Part shown: positions 1-8,700 of the stretch, piece after piece
Position numbering within the stretch: the stretch's first letter is position 1
Layout: each line of letters opens with the position of its first letter
Origin: Lachnospiraceae bacterium
GTDB taxonomy: Bacteria > Bacillota > Clostridia > Lachnospirales > Lachnospiraceae
Direction: 5' to 3'
Assembly (NCBI GenBank): GCA_014804485.1
Contig: JAAUZT010000007.1
Coordinates: 1 to 54,442 of the forward strand
Length of the DNA: 54,442 nt
The notes under the pieces: generated by a model
What the model saw: the letters and a program-made list of their open reading frames with translations, nothing else
Told to the model about the DNA's origin: nothing
The model's database searches: none
Made by a program: the position numbers and the translations under genes

Positions 1-134
1 TTGCTGACCCAGTTGTAAAAGGTTCCTGGGTTGATTCCCTGTTTCCTGCACCATTGATAATCGGAGAGTCCGCTTTGGCGGCACTCCATGATAAGTTTGA
101 TCTGTTCTGGTTTTCTTACCCAGTTAGGATTCAT
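1..134 (-). CDS. IS66-family accessory protein TnpA, N-terminal part
   Basis: The start is ATG at 134-132, preceded by AGGAG at good spacing. The visible 44 codons begin MNPNWVRKPEQIKLIMECRQ and continue with a segment containing SGLSDYQWCRKQGI and PGTFYNWVS. This is the helix-turn-helix opening typical of the small TnpA protein encoded first in IS66-family elements, where it accompanies TnpB and the TnpC transposase. The gene runs off the left edge, so its completeness cannot be judged. The family call rests on this pattern and on the GTAAGCG end at 269. Confidence 0.7.
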   Translation of the reverse strand, partial: MNPNWVRKPEQIKLIMECRQSGLSDYQWCRKQGINPGTFYNWVS

Positions 135-269
135 AATGATCGCTCCTTGAAGACAGAGTAAAACGCTTGCCTCTAGCGCTGGAGCCAGAGCAAAGCACCC
201 GCGTTTCCTGGCAATCATTATATAAGTTTATGAAGGCGAAAAAATCCACCCTATTATTCAGCGCTTACT
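1..269 (-). mobile_element. IS66-family insertion sequence, left end, partial
   Basis: Read on the minus strand, the element begins at 269 with GTAAGCG, the start typical of IS66-family terminal inverted repeats. About 135 bp further in lies the start of a TnpA-like accessory ORF. The rest of the element (TnpB, TnpC, other end) lies beyond the left edge. The insertion sits 40 bp past the stop codon of the GtrA gene. IS66 elements usually make an 8-bp target duplication; bases 270-277 would be one copy, but the other end is not visible. Confidence 0.72.
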
Positions 270-308
270 TTCTGGCTGAGCTGTATTATCCAATCATTCC
301 CCACTTTC

Positions 309-779
309 TCAACCCTTTTTCCTAAACGCCCAAAATTTGTTTATCACAAAATTAAGCGGCACACTAACAAGTAAATTAATAATTGGTGCAATGAGTTCCG
401 ATATATGCATTACTCTCACCCACAAAATTAATAACACACTATTCAAAAATAATCCTGTAAATGAGTAAGAAACAAAAGTCTTAATTAAGGTTCTAATAAC
501 AGACCGCTCTTCCCCTTCCTTTAGGGTAAATACCAGTCTACTATTCCAAAAAAATGACCAAAGTACACTTAATACAAAGGCAATCACCTGTGCAACAAGA
601 TACCCATTATTCAGCAAAATACCTAACTTTCGAAAGGATAGCAGACTAACCAGATAAACAATATAGGAAATCGCTGTATTGCTCACCCCTACTATTCCGA
701 ATTTTACAAACTGCATAAAACTATCATAGACCTCGTCCGCTAGATTTCTTTTGATTAAATTCCTTATTCGATCACACAT
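309..779 (-). CDS. GtrA-family membrane protein (putative lipid-linked sugar flippase)
   Basis: This 156-residue protein has four predicted membrane helices (roughly residues 22-45, 58-78, 98-122 and 128-148). It shows the GtrA pattern FVKFGIVGVSNTAISY near the N terminus and NFVINKFWAFRK at the end. GtrA proteins are thought to flip polyprenyl-phosphate-linked monosaccharides across the membrane. It is the last gene of a minus-strand run with a hexapeptide acyltransferase, a DegT aminotransferase, a GtrB-like GT2 and a large membrane protein. That supports a role in a Gtr-like side-chain glycosylation module. An IS66 end lies 40 bp downstream. The family call is firm; the substrate is unknown. 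Confidence 0.85.
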   Translation of the reverse strand: MCDRIRNLIKRNLADEVYDSFMQFVKFGIVGVSNTAISYIVYLVSLLSFRKLGILLNNGYLVAQVIAFVLSVLWSFFWNSRLVFTLKEGEERSVIRTLIKTFVSYSFTGLFLNSVLLILWVRVMHISELIAPIINLLVSVPLNFVINKFWAFRKKG

Positions 780-831
780 AAAACATTTCTACCTTATTCT
801 GCGATAATCGTTTATTCCATCTACAGTTTTC

Positions 832-1395
832 CTAATGTATTTCCTTCATCCATTCCTGTTCATATTCCAGAAGTTTTCTGCTGCGTTCCTTTATTTTCTT
901 ACACGGAATGCCAACATTTATTGTCCATGGTTCAATATCCCGAATAATCAAAGACATCGCTCCCACAGAAGCACCCTCGCCGACAGACACCCCTGGCAAA
1001 ATTGTTCCGCCTGTTCCCACAATTACGTGATTACCAATATTAACTTCCTCTGACTGTATATGTCGAAACTGTGCTGGCACAAGAGGATTAACCATGGAAT
1101 CACCAGAATAATCATCACTTTCTGCGTATACTGCGCATCGAGAAGACAATGCACAATAAGAGCCAACCTCTATTTTTGAGTGTCCTGCAAACAAAGAAGT
1201 ATATGCAGAAATATGCACATAATCATGAATTACTATGTTACCGCTAAGAATGCAGAAGTCATCAATTCTGACATGATTACCTAGCTTAATCTTTTCTGAA
1301 CTATACATGCTACATTTCCTGCTGATACGAACATCCTCGCCATATTCTGCCAATCCTAAATCTTTTAATTCTTCTTCAGAATAATAACTTGTCAT
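832..1395 (-). CDS. Hexapeptide-repeat acyltransferase (probable sugar acetyltransferase)
   Basis: This 187-residue protein is built of left-handed beta-helix repeats (IKLGNHVRIDDFCILSG, HISAYTSLFAG, VNIGNHVIVGTGGTILPGV, VGEGASVGAMSLI), ending in a helical tail. Such enzymes transfer acetyl or other acyl groups from CoA to sugars. The start ATG overlaps the stop of the upstream aminotransferase by one base (TAATG), which implies translational coupling. With that aminotransferase it most likely N-acylates a nucleotide-linked 4-amino- or 3-amino-6-deoxy sugar, by analogy with VioA/VioB or FdtB/FdtC pairs. O-acetylation of a sugar cannot be excluded. The substrate is inferred from context only. 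Confidence 0.8.
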   Translation of the reverse strand: MTSYYSEEELKDLGLAEYGEDVRISRKCSMYSSEKIKLGNHVRIDDFCILSGNIVIHDYVHISAYTSLFAGHSKIEVGSYCALSSRCAVYAESDDYSGDSMVNPLVPAQFRHIQSEEVNIGNHVIVGTGGTILPGVSVGEGASVGAMSLIIRDIEPWTINVGIPCKKIKERSRKLLEYEQEWMKEIH

Positions 1396-2516
1396 TAATC
1401 AACTGCCTCCTTTCCCGCTTGGGCAATTATTTCACAAATCTGGTCTACTGTATCTAAATCCAAACCTGCATACAGGGGTAATGTAAGCATTCGCTTAGAA
1501 ACCCTCAACGCCACCGGAGTATTACTTACATCAAACTGTCCATTATAACACTCAAATGTATTTGTCAACGGATAAAAATATTTCCTGGGAAAAATATTTT
1601 TACGTTTCAGGCACTCACTAACTTCATTTCTGGTTGCACCAAATCTCTGCTCATCAAAAAACACCGGAAAATATGCATAATTGGAAACAACATCCGGCTG
1701 CTCCACATTTAACCGAAGGCCGTCAATACCTGACAAGTTTTTTCGATAACGCTCCACGACTTTTCTACGCTGCGCTATCTCATCATCAACATGCCGCAGA
1801 TTACAGATCCCCATAGCTGCCGAAAACTCATTCATCTTGGCGTTAGCGCCTACTCCGTCCACAGATTCTTCATCACGTATACCAAAATTCTTTAATCGGA
1901 ACAATTTTTTCCCATAATCTTCATCCTTATAGCATATACCTCCGCCTTCTATTGTATTGTATACCTTTGTTGCATGAAAACTGAACATGGATACATCACC
2001 AAAACTTCCAACACCTTTCCCCTGATAAGTTTCTCCAAAGGCATGTGCCGCATCATAAACCACCTTTAAACCATATTTCTTTGCTATCCTGTCTATTTCT
2101 TCTATCTGACATATATTTCCATAAACATGAACCGGCACGATAGCCACTGTGCGGTCTGTCACTAAACTCTCTATTTTACTGGCATCAATTGTATAATCAT
2201 CCTCTCTGATATCGCAAAACACCGGCTTTAATTTATTTCTCACAATTGCATGGGTCGTGGAAGCAAATGTAAAAGGTGTTGTAATCACTTCACCTCCGCT
2301 TAAGTTTAAAGCCTGCAACCCCAATTCTAATGCCATATGTCCGTTAGCAAACAAAGATATATAATCTACCTTTAAATACTCTTTTAACTGTACTGTTAAT
2401 TTCTCGTGCTCAGCTCCCATATTCGTGAGCCAATGGGTCTCCCATATATCTGCTATCTCATCCATATATTCCTGCATGGGCGGCATCGATGCGCGTGTCA
2501 CTAAAATTTTATCCAT
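1395..2516 (-). CDS. DegT/DnrJ/EryC1-family sugar aminotransferase (VioA-like)
   Basis: This is a PLP-dependent nucleotide-sugar aminotransferase of about 373 residues. The start chosen is ATG at 2516, with AGGAGAG seven bases upstream and only one base after the stop of the GT2 gene; a longer reading frame exists but lacks this site. The internal aldimine lysine is K184 in SFHATKVYNTIEGGG, and D155 in VVYDAAHAFG should contact the PLP ring nitrogen. The N-terminal pattern LPP-like MPPMQEY and WLTNMG resembles dTDP-4-amino-4,6-dideoxyglucose aminotransferases (VioA). It probably makes an amino-deoxy sugar for the acyltransferase encoded next. Fold and chemistry are secure; the exact sugar is not. 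Confidence 0.85.
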   Translation of the reverse strand: MDKILVTRASMPPMQEYMDEIADIWETHWLTNMGAEHEKLTVQLKEYLKVDYISLFANGHMALELGLQALNLSGGEVITTPFTFASTTHAIVRNKLKPVFCDIREDDYTIDASKIESLVTDRTVAIVPVHVYGNICQIEEIDRIAKKYGLKVVYDAAHAFGETYQGKGVGSFGDVSMFSFHATKVYNTIEGGGICYKDEDYGKKLFRLKNFGIRDEESVDGVGANAKMNEFSAAMGICNLRHVDDEIAQRRKVVERYRKNLSGIDGLRLNVEQPDVVSNYAYFPVFFDEQRFGATRNEVSECLKRKNIFPRKYFYPLTNTFECYNGQFDVSNTPVALRVSKRMLTLPLYAGLDLDTVDQICEIIAQAGKEAVD

Positions 2517-2517
2517 T

Positions 2518-3474
2518 TTAACTCTCCTCTTGCATTTTGTTTTTCCCACAATTCGTTGTTTCTCTTATGGTGGCTCTTGGCAGCTTACTCTCAGACAGAT
2601 ATAATCTTCCAATGTATTCTCCTAACAACCCAATTCCAAGCAATTGGATGCCAGAAAAGAATATGATTACTACTATGGTAGAGGTCCACCCTATTGCCTG
2701 TGTATCTCCAAATATTCTCTGGATAATCAAAATAACTGCTATTAAAAAGCTGATAATAGTAATCGTTGCACCAAGGCGTACAGCAAACCGTAAAGGCTGT
2801 ATGGAGAAATTTAAAAATCCATTCATCCACAGGCCAAGCAGCTTCCAAAATGTATAATTTGACTTTCCATTTGTCCGCTCCCGATGGTCTACATCAAAGT
2901 TCGCCACATTTTTTGTAATCGCAAATATAATGCCATATAGATATGGAAAATTATTTGCATAATTGATTATTTCCTGCACCACGAACCTTCTCATTACAAA
3001 AAAACTATTAATACGTATGTCACTCGGTTTTCCCAACATAATTTCTGTCATTTTATTATTTACCCTGCTGCCAAACCTGCGGAATGCACTTTCCTTCTGC
3101 TCCGGATATTTTGCAAATACGACATCATAATTTCCTTCCTCCAGCCTCTGCAGCATACCCAGAATCGCCGCCGCCGGCATCTGCATATCATCATCCATCT
3201 CGACTATGTAATCACCTTGGGCATACCGATAACCCTCTATAACTGCATTTGTCTGCCCCACATTTTTTGACAGGTGAATAACTTTAATCCGGTCATCCTC
3301 TTTTGCAGCCTTCTTTACAAGTTCATATACCCCGTCCGGACTATAGTCATCAACAAGAATCACTTCATATATATATTCTGTCTGTTGAGAAAAAACAAAA
3401 GCAATCTCATTTAAAACATCTTTAATTGTTTTTTCAGAATTATATAAACCTATTACAATGGAAACCTTTTTCAC
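2518..3474 (-). CDS. GtrB/DPM-like polyprenyl-phosphate glycosyltransferase (GT2)
   Basis: A GT2 catalytic domain at the N terminus (KKVSIVIGLYNSEK, VILVDDYSPDG, VEMDDDMQMP) is followed by two C-terminal membrane helices and the motif GLLGEYIGRLYLSE. This is the layout of GtrB/ArnC-type enzymes, which transfer a sugar from a nucleotide to undecaprenyl phosphate. I chose GTG at 3474 as start because AGAGG lies seven bases upstream. The frame stays open further upstream and encodes a hydrophobic stretch back to about 3600; this could be an extra N-terminal helix or debris of a lost membrane protein. Its neighbours (GtrA, amino-sugar genes, GT-C protein) suggest it makes the Und-P-sugar donor. 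Confidence 0.85.
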   Translation of the reverse strand: MKKVSIVIGLYNSEKTIKDVLNEIAFVFSQQTEYIYEVILVDDYSPDGVYELVKKAAKEDDRIKVIHLSKNVGQTNAVIEGYRYAQGDYIVEMDDDMQMPAAAILGMLQRLEEGNYDVVFAKYPEQKESAFRRFGSRVNNKMTEIMLGKPSDIRINSFFVMRRFVVQEIINYANNFPYLYGIIFAITKNVANFDVDHRERTNGKSNYTFWKLLGLWMNGFLNFSIQPLRFAVRLGATITIISFLIAVILIIQRIFGDTQAIGWTSTIVVIIFFSGIQLLGIGLLGEYIGRLYLSESKLPRATIRETTNCGKNKMQEES

Positions 3475-3603
3475 CGCATATCCTCTTCTTTCTTTTGATT
3501 TCACTATATACCGAATCGCATCAATAACCATCAATATCCCTAATCCTATAGTCAAGACAAATAGTATTAATTTTTGCCAGAGAAAGATGGCTTGCAGCAG
3601 ACC

Positions 3604-5649
3604 CTAGGTAATAGTGGCGCATATAATAATTGTCGTTATTAAAAAAATAACAAGTGCGCCATAATAATTCTTAGCCTCTTCTCGGCAATCTATTATACAT
3701 TTCGATGCTTCAGGCAGAAAATGATAGCAGAAAAGAAAATTGGCCAAAATATATCCTGATAAATAATATCTCCACTCCACACGTTCAATTGTCATCGGCA
3801 AAATTAGAAACCCGGCAATTATAAAGAACACTATTTTTTCCTTAATGTTTTTAGATAGCTTAAATGTAGCGTAAATTCCGCTGAAAAAAACTATATAGTT
3901 CAACAAACAGCTAATCCATACAATACTGTCTCGATATCCCTTATATCTACCGTTTGAATAAACAAACGGGTCGAGAGTATTAAAGCCTAAATATATTTTT
4001 TTCATAATGTAGATTAAAGTATCAACAGGTTTTCGTAAAAACATTTCAAAAAGCTGCTGAAAGTTAAGAACTGTTGATATATCACCAATATAATCAACTT
4101 TTATGCTTTGTACTTGAGTATCGGCTTTAGAGCCCAGTGGATACACTCTCATGTTTTCAAAAGAAAGGCTTGCGCTAAGCTCCGGAAGACTATGAAAAGC
4201 ATCAGTCCCATAATAGGAGCCGTTTCTCGTAAATGGGAAAAGCGAAACTACGCCTTTTGAAGAATTTATCATAAGCTGGGGAATACATATCAATATAAAT
4301 CCGAAAAGCAACATGATTATACACATAATATTTTTTTTGCTAAATATTTTTATTGAACCACTCTTGTCCTGCTTTTTTTTCTCCACAATTGAATAAATTG
4401 TCCAAACAGCTAATGTTCCCAAAACACCTATTTTATATGATGCTCTAAAATTGATAGCAGCTGAAAAACAAATTCCACAAAATACTCCGTTTAATGCGCC
4501 AGGCTTATTAATAAAATATATATAACCGGTCAGTCCTGCAAAAAAAAGTACTACCGCGGGAAAATCCATTAAGACATACAATAGCTGTCCCCTTAAAAGA
4601 ACACACATAATAAAAATCGAAGAATATACCTGTAAGCGTGTGATTTCAATATCAAATATTTTTTTTGACAGCATTGGTAAAATAATTCCGAAAAGCATAG
4701 CAGCAAGAAGATTAAGAAAAACAATCCATAGTGCCACAGCATTTATCCCTAAATGAATTTCAAAAGTTTTACATATTGCAGGCAATAAATAGCACAAATA
4801 CCCTCTATGGTCAGAAATTGATTTTAAAGCCTCAAAATCGCTAAGTGATGAAACCAATTCCCAATAGTTCATTTGATCGCCACCTACAAAATAGTTCGGC
4901 ACATACCCCCCAAAATATTGGGCAAGCGAAAATGCGGATAAAGAGAAGAAAATAATTGGAGTATCTATTTTCATGTTATACTTAATAAATCTATTGCTTT
5001 CATTTCTACTACAGTAACATAATATTTTTTTCAGGACACAGTCGTTCAAAAGGTAAACCAGTATGACAGAAAATAGAAAAAACAAAATATATATAGTGAA
5101 ATAAGGAATAAGATGACTATAACTTTCACATATCGGAGTGCATCGAATTGTCGACAAATTTTCGCTGTACAAGTCATATTCTTTGGAAAATGCACCGCAG
5201 TCTACATTTAATATTCCTCCTTCAGTACCAGCCACAAAATCAATGGAAGTATTTGAATAAAACGGACATTGGAATGTAAGCAGCTTGTCAGAATTGACAT
5301 TAGAGTCAATCATAACCGCAGCCTGGCTGTTGTTATACCAGTTTTCCAAAATCGTATACTCTATATTTGACGATTCCAAAGACTGTATTATATATTGGTA
5401 TGCATCTCTGGGGGCCTTTGTTGAATTGTTCACAATGTATATACCATATCCGGTACTGTTATCATTTTTCTCAGATGAAAAGCTTATAATTACGCTCTTC
5501 ATTTCGTTGCCAAGCAACTTGTCTACTTGTGTGTTTATAACAGTTGACATAGAGCATGTGATAATTATAGAAATTAAAATTAATGCAATATTCTGCGACA
5601 CAGACTTATTTGTAAAAGGCAATTTTAACCATTTTGTTATTGTTTTCAT
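3604..5649 (-). CDS. Large multi-pass membrane protein, putative GT-C glycosyltransferase
   Basis: This protein of about 681 residues has one N-terminal membrane helix, an extracytoplasmic segment of roughly 150 residues rich in Asn and Ser, then ten or more membrane helices. The loop VGGDQMNYWELVSSLSDFEAL lies just after a helix where GT-C enzymes carry their acidic catalytic loop. I see no named family match. Its position directly before a GtrB-like gene, in a run that also has GtrA, suggests it transfers the lipid-linked sugar to its acceptor outside the membrane, like the variable third gene of gtr operons. ATG at 5649 is preferred over an upstream TTG that lies against the GGAG site. Confidence 0.6.
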   Translation of the reverse strand: MKTITKWLKLPFTNKSVSQNIALILISIIITCSMSTVINTQVDKLLGNEMKSVIISFSSEKNDNSTGYGIYIVNNSTKAPRDAYQYIIQSLESSNIEYTILENWYNNSQAAVMIDSNVNSDKLLTFQCPFYSNTSIDFVAGTEGGILNVDCGAFSKEYDLYSENLSTIRCTPICESYSHLIPYFTIYILFFLFSVILVYLLNDCVLKKILCYCSRNESNRFIKYNMKIDTPIIFFSLSAFSLAQYFGGYVPNYFVGGDQMNYWELVSSLSDFEALKSISDHRGYLCYLLPAICKTFEIHLGINAVALWIVFLNLLAAMLFGIILPMLSKKIFDIEITRLQVYSSIFIMCVLLRGQLLYVLMDFPAVVLFFAGLTGYIYFINKPGALNGVFCGICFSAAINFRASYKIGVLGTLAVWTIYSIVEKKKQDKSGSIKIFSKKNIMCIIMLLFGFILICIPQLMINSSKGVVSLFPFTRNGSYYGTDAFHSLPELSASLSFENMRVYPLGSKADTQVQSIKVDYIGDISTVLNFQQLFEMFLRKPVDTLIYIMKKIYLGFNTLDPFVYSNGRYKGYRDSIVWISCLLNYIVFFSGIYATFKLSKNIKEKIVFFIIAGFLILPMTIERVEWRYYLSGYILANFLFCYHFLPEASKCIIDCREEAKNYYGALVIFLITTIIICATIT

Positions 5650-5701
5650 AATACAACTCAACTCCTTTACATTCTAATATATTCTATATCCTAAATTTGC
5701 T

Positions 5702-5935
5702 CATTATGTCGCTAAACAGATAGCAATACTGGAAGCACCGATTGGGAACCCCATCGAAGAAGAGCACATTTCCTCTTATCCGCTTTGATATGACATTTGC
5801 GGCTTATTATGCTGGGAAACGGGCCGAAGGCCCCACACACCGGAAGCCATGTCACATGTAGCCAAAAAGCTTGCCAGATTCATTTTTGCACTAGAGAAGC
5901 AGAACACTGACTTCAATACACAAGTGCTTCGCTGA
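5702..5935 (+). pseudogene. IS110-like transposase C-terminal remnant
   Basis: This gap between two minus-strand genes holds decayed plus-strand coding sequence. One frame reads AMSHVAKKLARFIFALEK and ends at a TGA at 5933; it has an internal stop near 5786. Just upstream, another frame reads YYAGKRAEGPTHRK, which joins the first if one base was lost near 5858. KRAEG-THRKAM-HVAKKLAR is the style of the C-terminal end of IS110/IS116/IS902 transposases. No start, catalytic part or element ends remain. The family call is by eye only. Confidence 0.45.
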
Positions 5936-5938
5936 CTA

Positions 5939-8650
5939 TTACAACTTCATAATTTCCTCATACACTCGCTTACAGTTATTTTTGTCATTATAGGGAAAAG
6001 TTTTTTCTATCCGCTCTCTGTAAACATCCTTCAGCTTGCACCCATTTTTCATATATTCAATAATCCGGTCTACCAAAGCTTCCGCCGTATACTCTACTTC
6101 TCCAAAACCGTCCCTTTCATAATCAAAGTATCCCTTATCATACGTATGCTTACCTGAGAAGAAGTCATCTGCATCCTGCTGATAATAAATAACGGGTTTT
6201 CGCAGATAGACAAAATCAAACACCGTTGATGAATAATCTGTCACAATCAATTTAGCATCAGCAAATAATTCTCTATATCTGGTGTTTTTCTCAAGTATTT
6301 TGACACTATCGGCACAATTAAAATATTCAATACATTCCACGGGCATTGTAGGATGCAACATTATATTAATCTCATAATGATATTTCTCTGCTGCCTCATA
6401 TAATCTGCTGTCAGAAAAAATTTGACGATACATCTTGCAGTAAGAACTATCCTCAATTCCCTTCTTTAATATTCTCGAATCTGTATGAACATCCAGATTA
6501 CCAGCAAGATATGAGCGCCAAGTCGGCATAAACGTAATTATATTTTTTTCTTTTGTATCATCATAAAGATAGTCATATCTCGGAAGACCAGTGCATTTAA
6601 CCTGTCTTTCATCATAATAATATGCACATTGCAAAATGGACTGGTATTCCATATAAGTAGTAGTCACAAATATGTCAATATTTTTACCCGACTTTGCAAG
6701 CCATCTGCTTAAATCATCCTTAATAACGCCATGCTGTAAAAATATAAATTTTTGCCGATATAATATATCTTTGTATAAATACATCTCATTAAAAAAACGG
6801 TTAAAAACATAATCATCTGCCTGTGATGATACTACCTTATCACATAAAAGAGATAATATTTTATGTTTTGTAGAATGATACGGAACCACTTTCCCAATTT
6901 TACGCAGTCGTTCATAATCTTCCGACTCCTTATCCAAAACAAAATAAGTGTCTATATTAGTATTTTTTCCAATTGTATTCATGTAGGTAAAAAAAGCTTC
7001 TCCATTATCATCTGCTTTCGTCAGCCTATCGCTAATCAGCCATAACTCTTTTCTTTTAAATGGTTTTAACATATAGTAGCTCTTTCGTGCTATCCAACCT
7101 CTAAACACTCTCTTATCTCGTTTTAAAAGCATTTCTTTTCGAAAATTCTTCTCATGTTTTCTTATAATTCTTCTGTTTGCCGTCTTTAATAACTTTAATC
7201 TACTTCCAGAGTATGTAAGAAGTATTCCTTCTTGATAGAAATAACTGTTTTTAAGCTGCTTAGCTAACGGGAAAAACTTTCCGAACATAATATTTTTACA
7301 AATGATATGATTATCTTGATAACACAAATACAACTGCAATTCCATATCATCAGGCATTTCATCCCTATTTATGCTGAACCGGAATCCCTTCGCCCGTGTT
7401 ATTACCTCATCCATACAAAATGCACTTTTTTCTTCTCTATCATAAAGTTCCGCTTTATACTCAATAAAAGAATCTTCCTCACTTTCTGATCTAAAAATCA
7501 CTTCTATATCATCAAACTCAGCAAAACATCTAATATATCCTTCTATTTCAATTTTTTCTGAATAAACATAAATGAACTCAAAAAACATACTGTATGAACC
7601 TGCACTTGCAGATGAAATATCTTCTATACAAATTTGTAGGTCATTAGGGCAGGCTTCAATTTCCTTTTTACCCTTATTTTCCTCTTTCAGTGACAAAATT
7701 GCCATTTTATAATTGTTTCCAAGATTTCTTTGTTCGAGGATTATTTTATTATTAATGTATTGCAGCGCATTTATTATAAGAGACTTATATTGTTTTTCTG
7801 CTTCTGAATCAAGAACCCCCAATTCCACTAATGGATATTGATCTAAACGCCACTGTAAGTCATACATACAGGCATATTGCACAAACTGAGGTATATATCC
7901 TCTTTTTGCTTTCGCATTTTCCAAAGAATGCATTATAAATCTTTCCATGTATGGAATATAATAAGCGGGTTTACTCCTTCCTGTATCAATTGCAGAACCA
8001 CCAGCCTCCTGTTTTCTGTATAGATAACTTGCACCACGAGCTACCCCATATCGCATCTTATCTAATAATATATCAATTACAACTTTTGCGTCTTCTGCAT
8101 ACGCCAGTTCAGTATCAAAACACCTATTATTGAAGCATTCACTTTTTATTAAAGCGCAGCTCAAGGATAGCTGAATACAGTTATATTCCTTTCGTAAATC
8201 AATCAATCTGGTTTTTTTAAATTTATAATTTAAGGGATGTCCTCCGCTCTTTGCCCCAAAGAATATAAACTGTATGGCAACTAAATCTATCCATTCCTCA
8301 TTTTCTTTCAAATATTCATACATCACTTCCAACGCATTATATTCTAACATATCATCGGCATCTGTAAAATTTACATATTCTCCCTTAACATGCTTCAAGC
8401 CTTCATTCCTTGCCGAGGATACTCCGCCATTCTCTTTATGCACTACTACGATATTATCAGGATACTGCAACGCATATTGGTCACAGATATTTCCGGAATT
8501 ATCCTTTGAACCATCATCTACAAGTATCAACTGCACATTCTCAAAACCAATATTCTGTGCAATTATGCTTTCTATCATTTCTTCAAGGTATTCCTCTACG
8601 TTATATACGGCAGTCACTATTGACACTTTATATTCCTTATTTTCTTCCAT
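5939..8650 (-). CDS. Bifunctional GT2 glycosyltransferase / CDP-glycerol glycerophosphotransferase
   Basis: This 903-residue fusion has an N-terminal GT2 domain (residues about 8-240; VSIVTAVYNVEEYLEE, LILVDDGSKDNSG, FTDADD). A middle beta-rich region of unknown type (about 340-470) follows, then a C-terminal TagB/TagF-type domain from about residue 540. That domain shows KELWLISDR, the catalytic-type FLQHGVIKDD (His near 639) and VTDYSSTVFDF (near 803). The predicted job is alternating addition of a sugar and a glycerol phosphate from CDP-glycerol to a teichoic-acid-like polymer at the inner membrane face. AAGGAGCAGGT precedes the ATG. The next gene upstream encodes a close paralogue. Domain calls are firm; the polymer is inferred. 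Confidence 0.85.
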   Translation of the reverse strand: MEENKEYKVSIVTAVYNVEEYLEEMIESIIAQNIGFENVQLILVDDGSKDNSGNICDQYALQYPDNIVVVHKENGGVSSARNEGLKHVKGEYVNFTDADDMLEYNALEVMYEYLKENEEWIDLVAIQFIFFGAKSGGHPLNYKFKKTRLIDLRKEYNCIQLSLSCALIKSECFNNRCFDTELAYAEDAKVVIDILLDKMRYGVARGASYLYRKQEAGGSAIDTGRSKPAYYIPYMERFIMHSLENAKAKRGYIPQFVQYACMYDLQWRLDQYPLVELGVLDSEAEKQYKSLIINALQYINNKIILEQRNLGNNYKMAILSLKEENKGKKEIEACPNDLQICIEDISSASAGSYSMFFEFIYVYSEKIEIEGYIRCFAEFDDIEVIFRSESEEDSFIEYKAELYDREEKSAFCMDEVITRAKGFRFSINRDEMPDDMELQLYLCYQDNHIICKNIMFGKFFPLAKQLKNSYFYQEGILLTYSGSRLKLLKTANRRIIRKHEKNFRKEMLLKRDKRVFRGWIARKSYYMLKPFKRKELWLISDRLTKADDNGEAFFTYMNTIGKNTNIDTYFVLDKESEDYERLRKIGKVVPYHSTKHKILSLLCDKVVSSQADDYVFNRFFNEMYLYKDILYRQKFIFLQHGVIKDDLSRWLAKSGKNIDIFVTTTYMEYQSILQCAYYYDERQVKCTGLPRYDYLYDDTKEKNIITFMPTWRSYLAGNLDVHTDSRILKKGIEDSSYCKMYRQIFSDSRLYEAAEKYHYEINIMLHPTMPVECIEYFNCADSVKILEKNTRYRELFADAKLIVTDYSSTVFDFVYLRKPVIYYQQDADDFFSGKHTYDKGYFDYERDGFGEVEYTAEALVDRIIEYMKNGCKLKDVYRERIEKTFPYNDKNNCKRVYEEIMKL

Positions 8651-8700
8651 ACCTGCTCCTTATATACTCTTATTTCTTTTTGTATATTTAACTGATCTGT

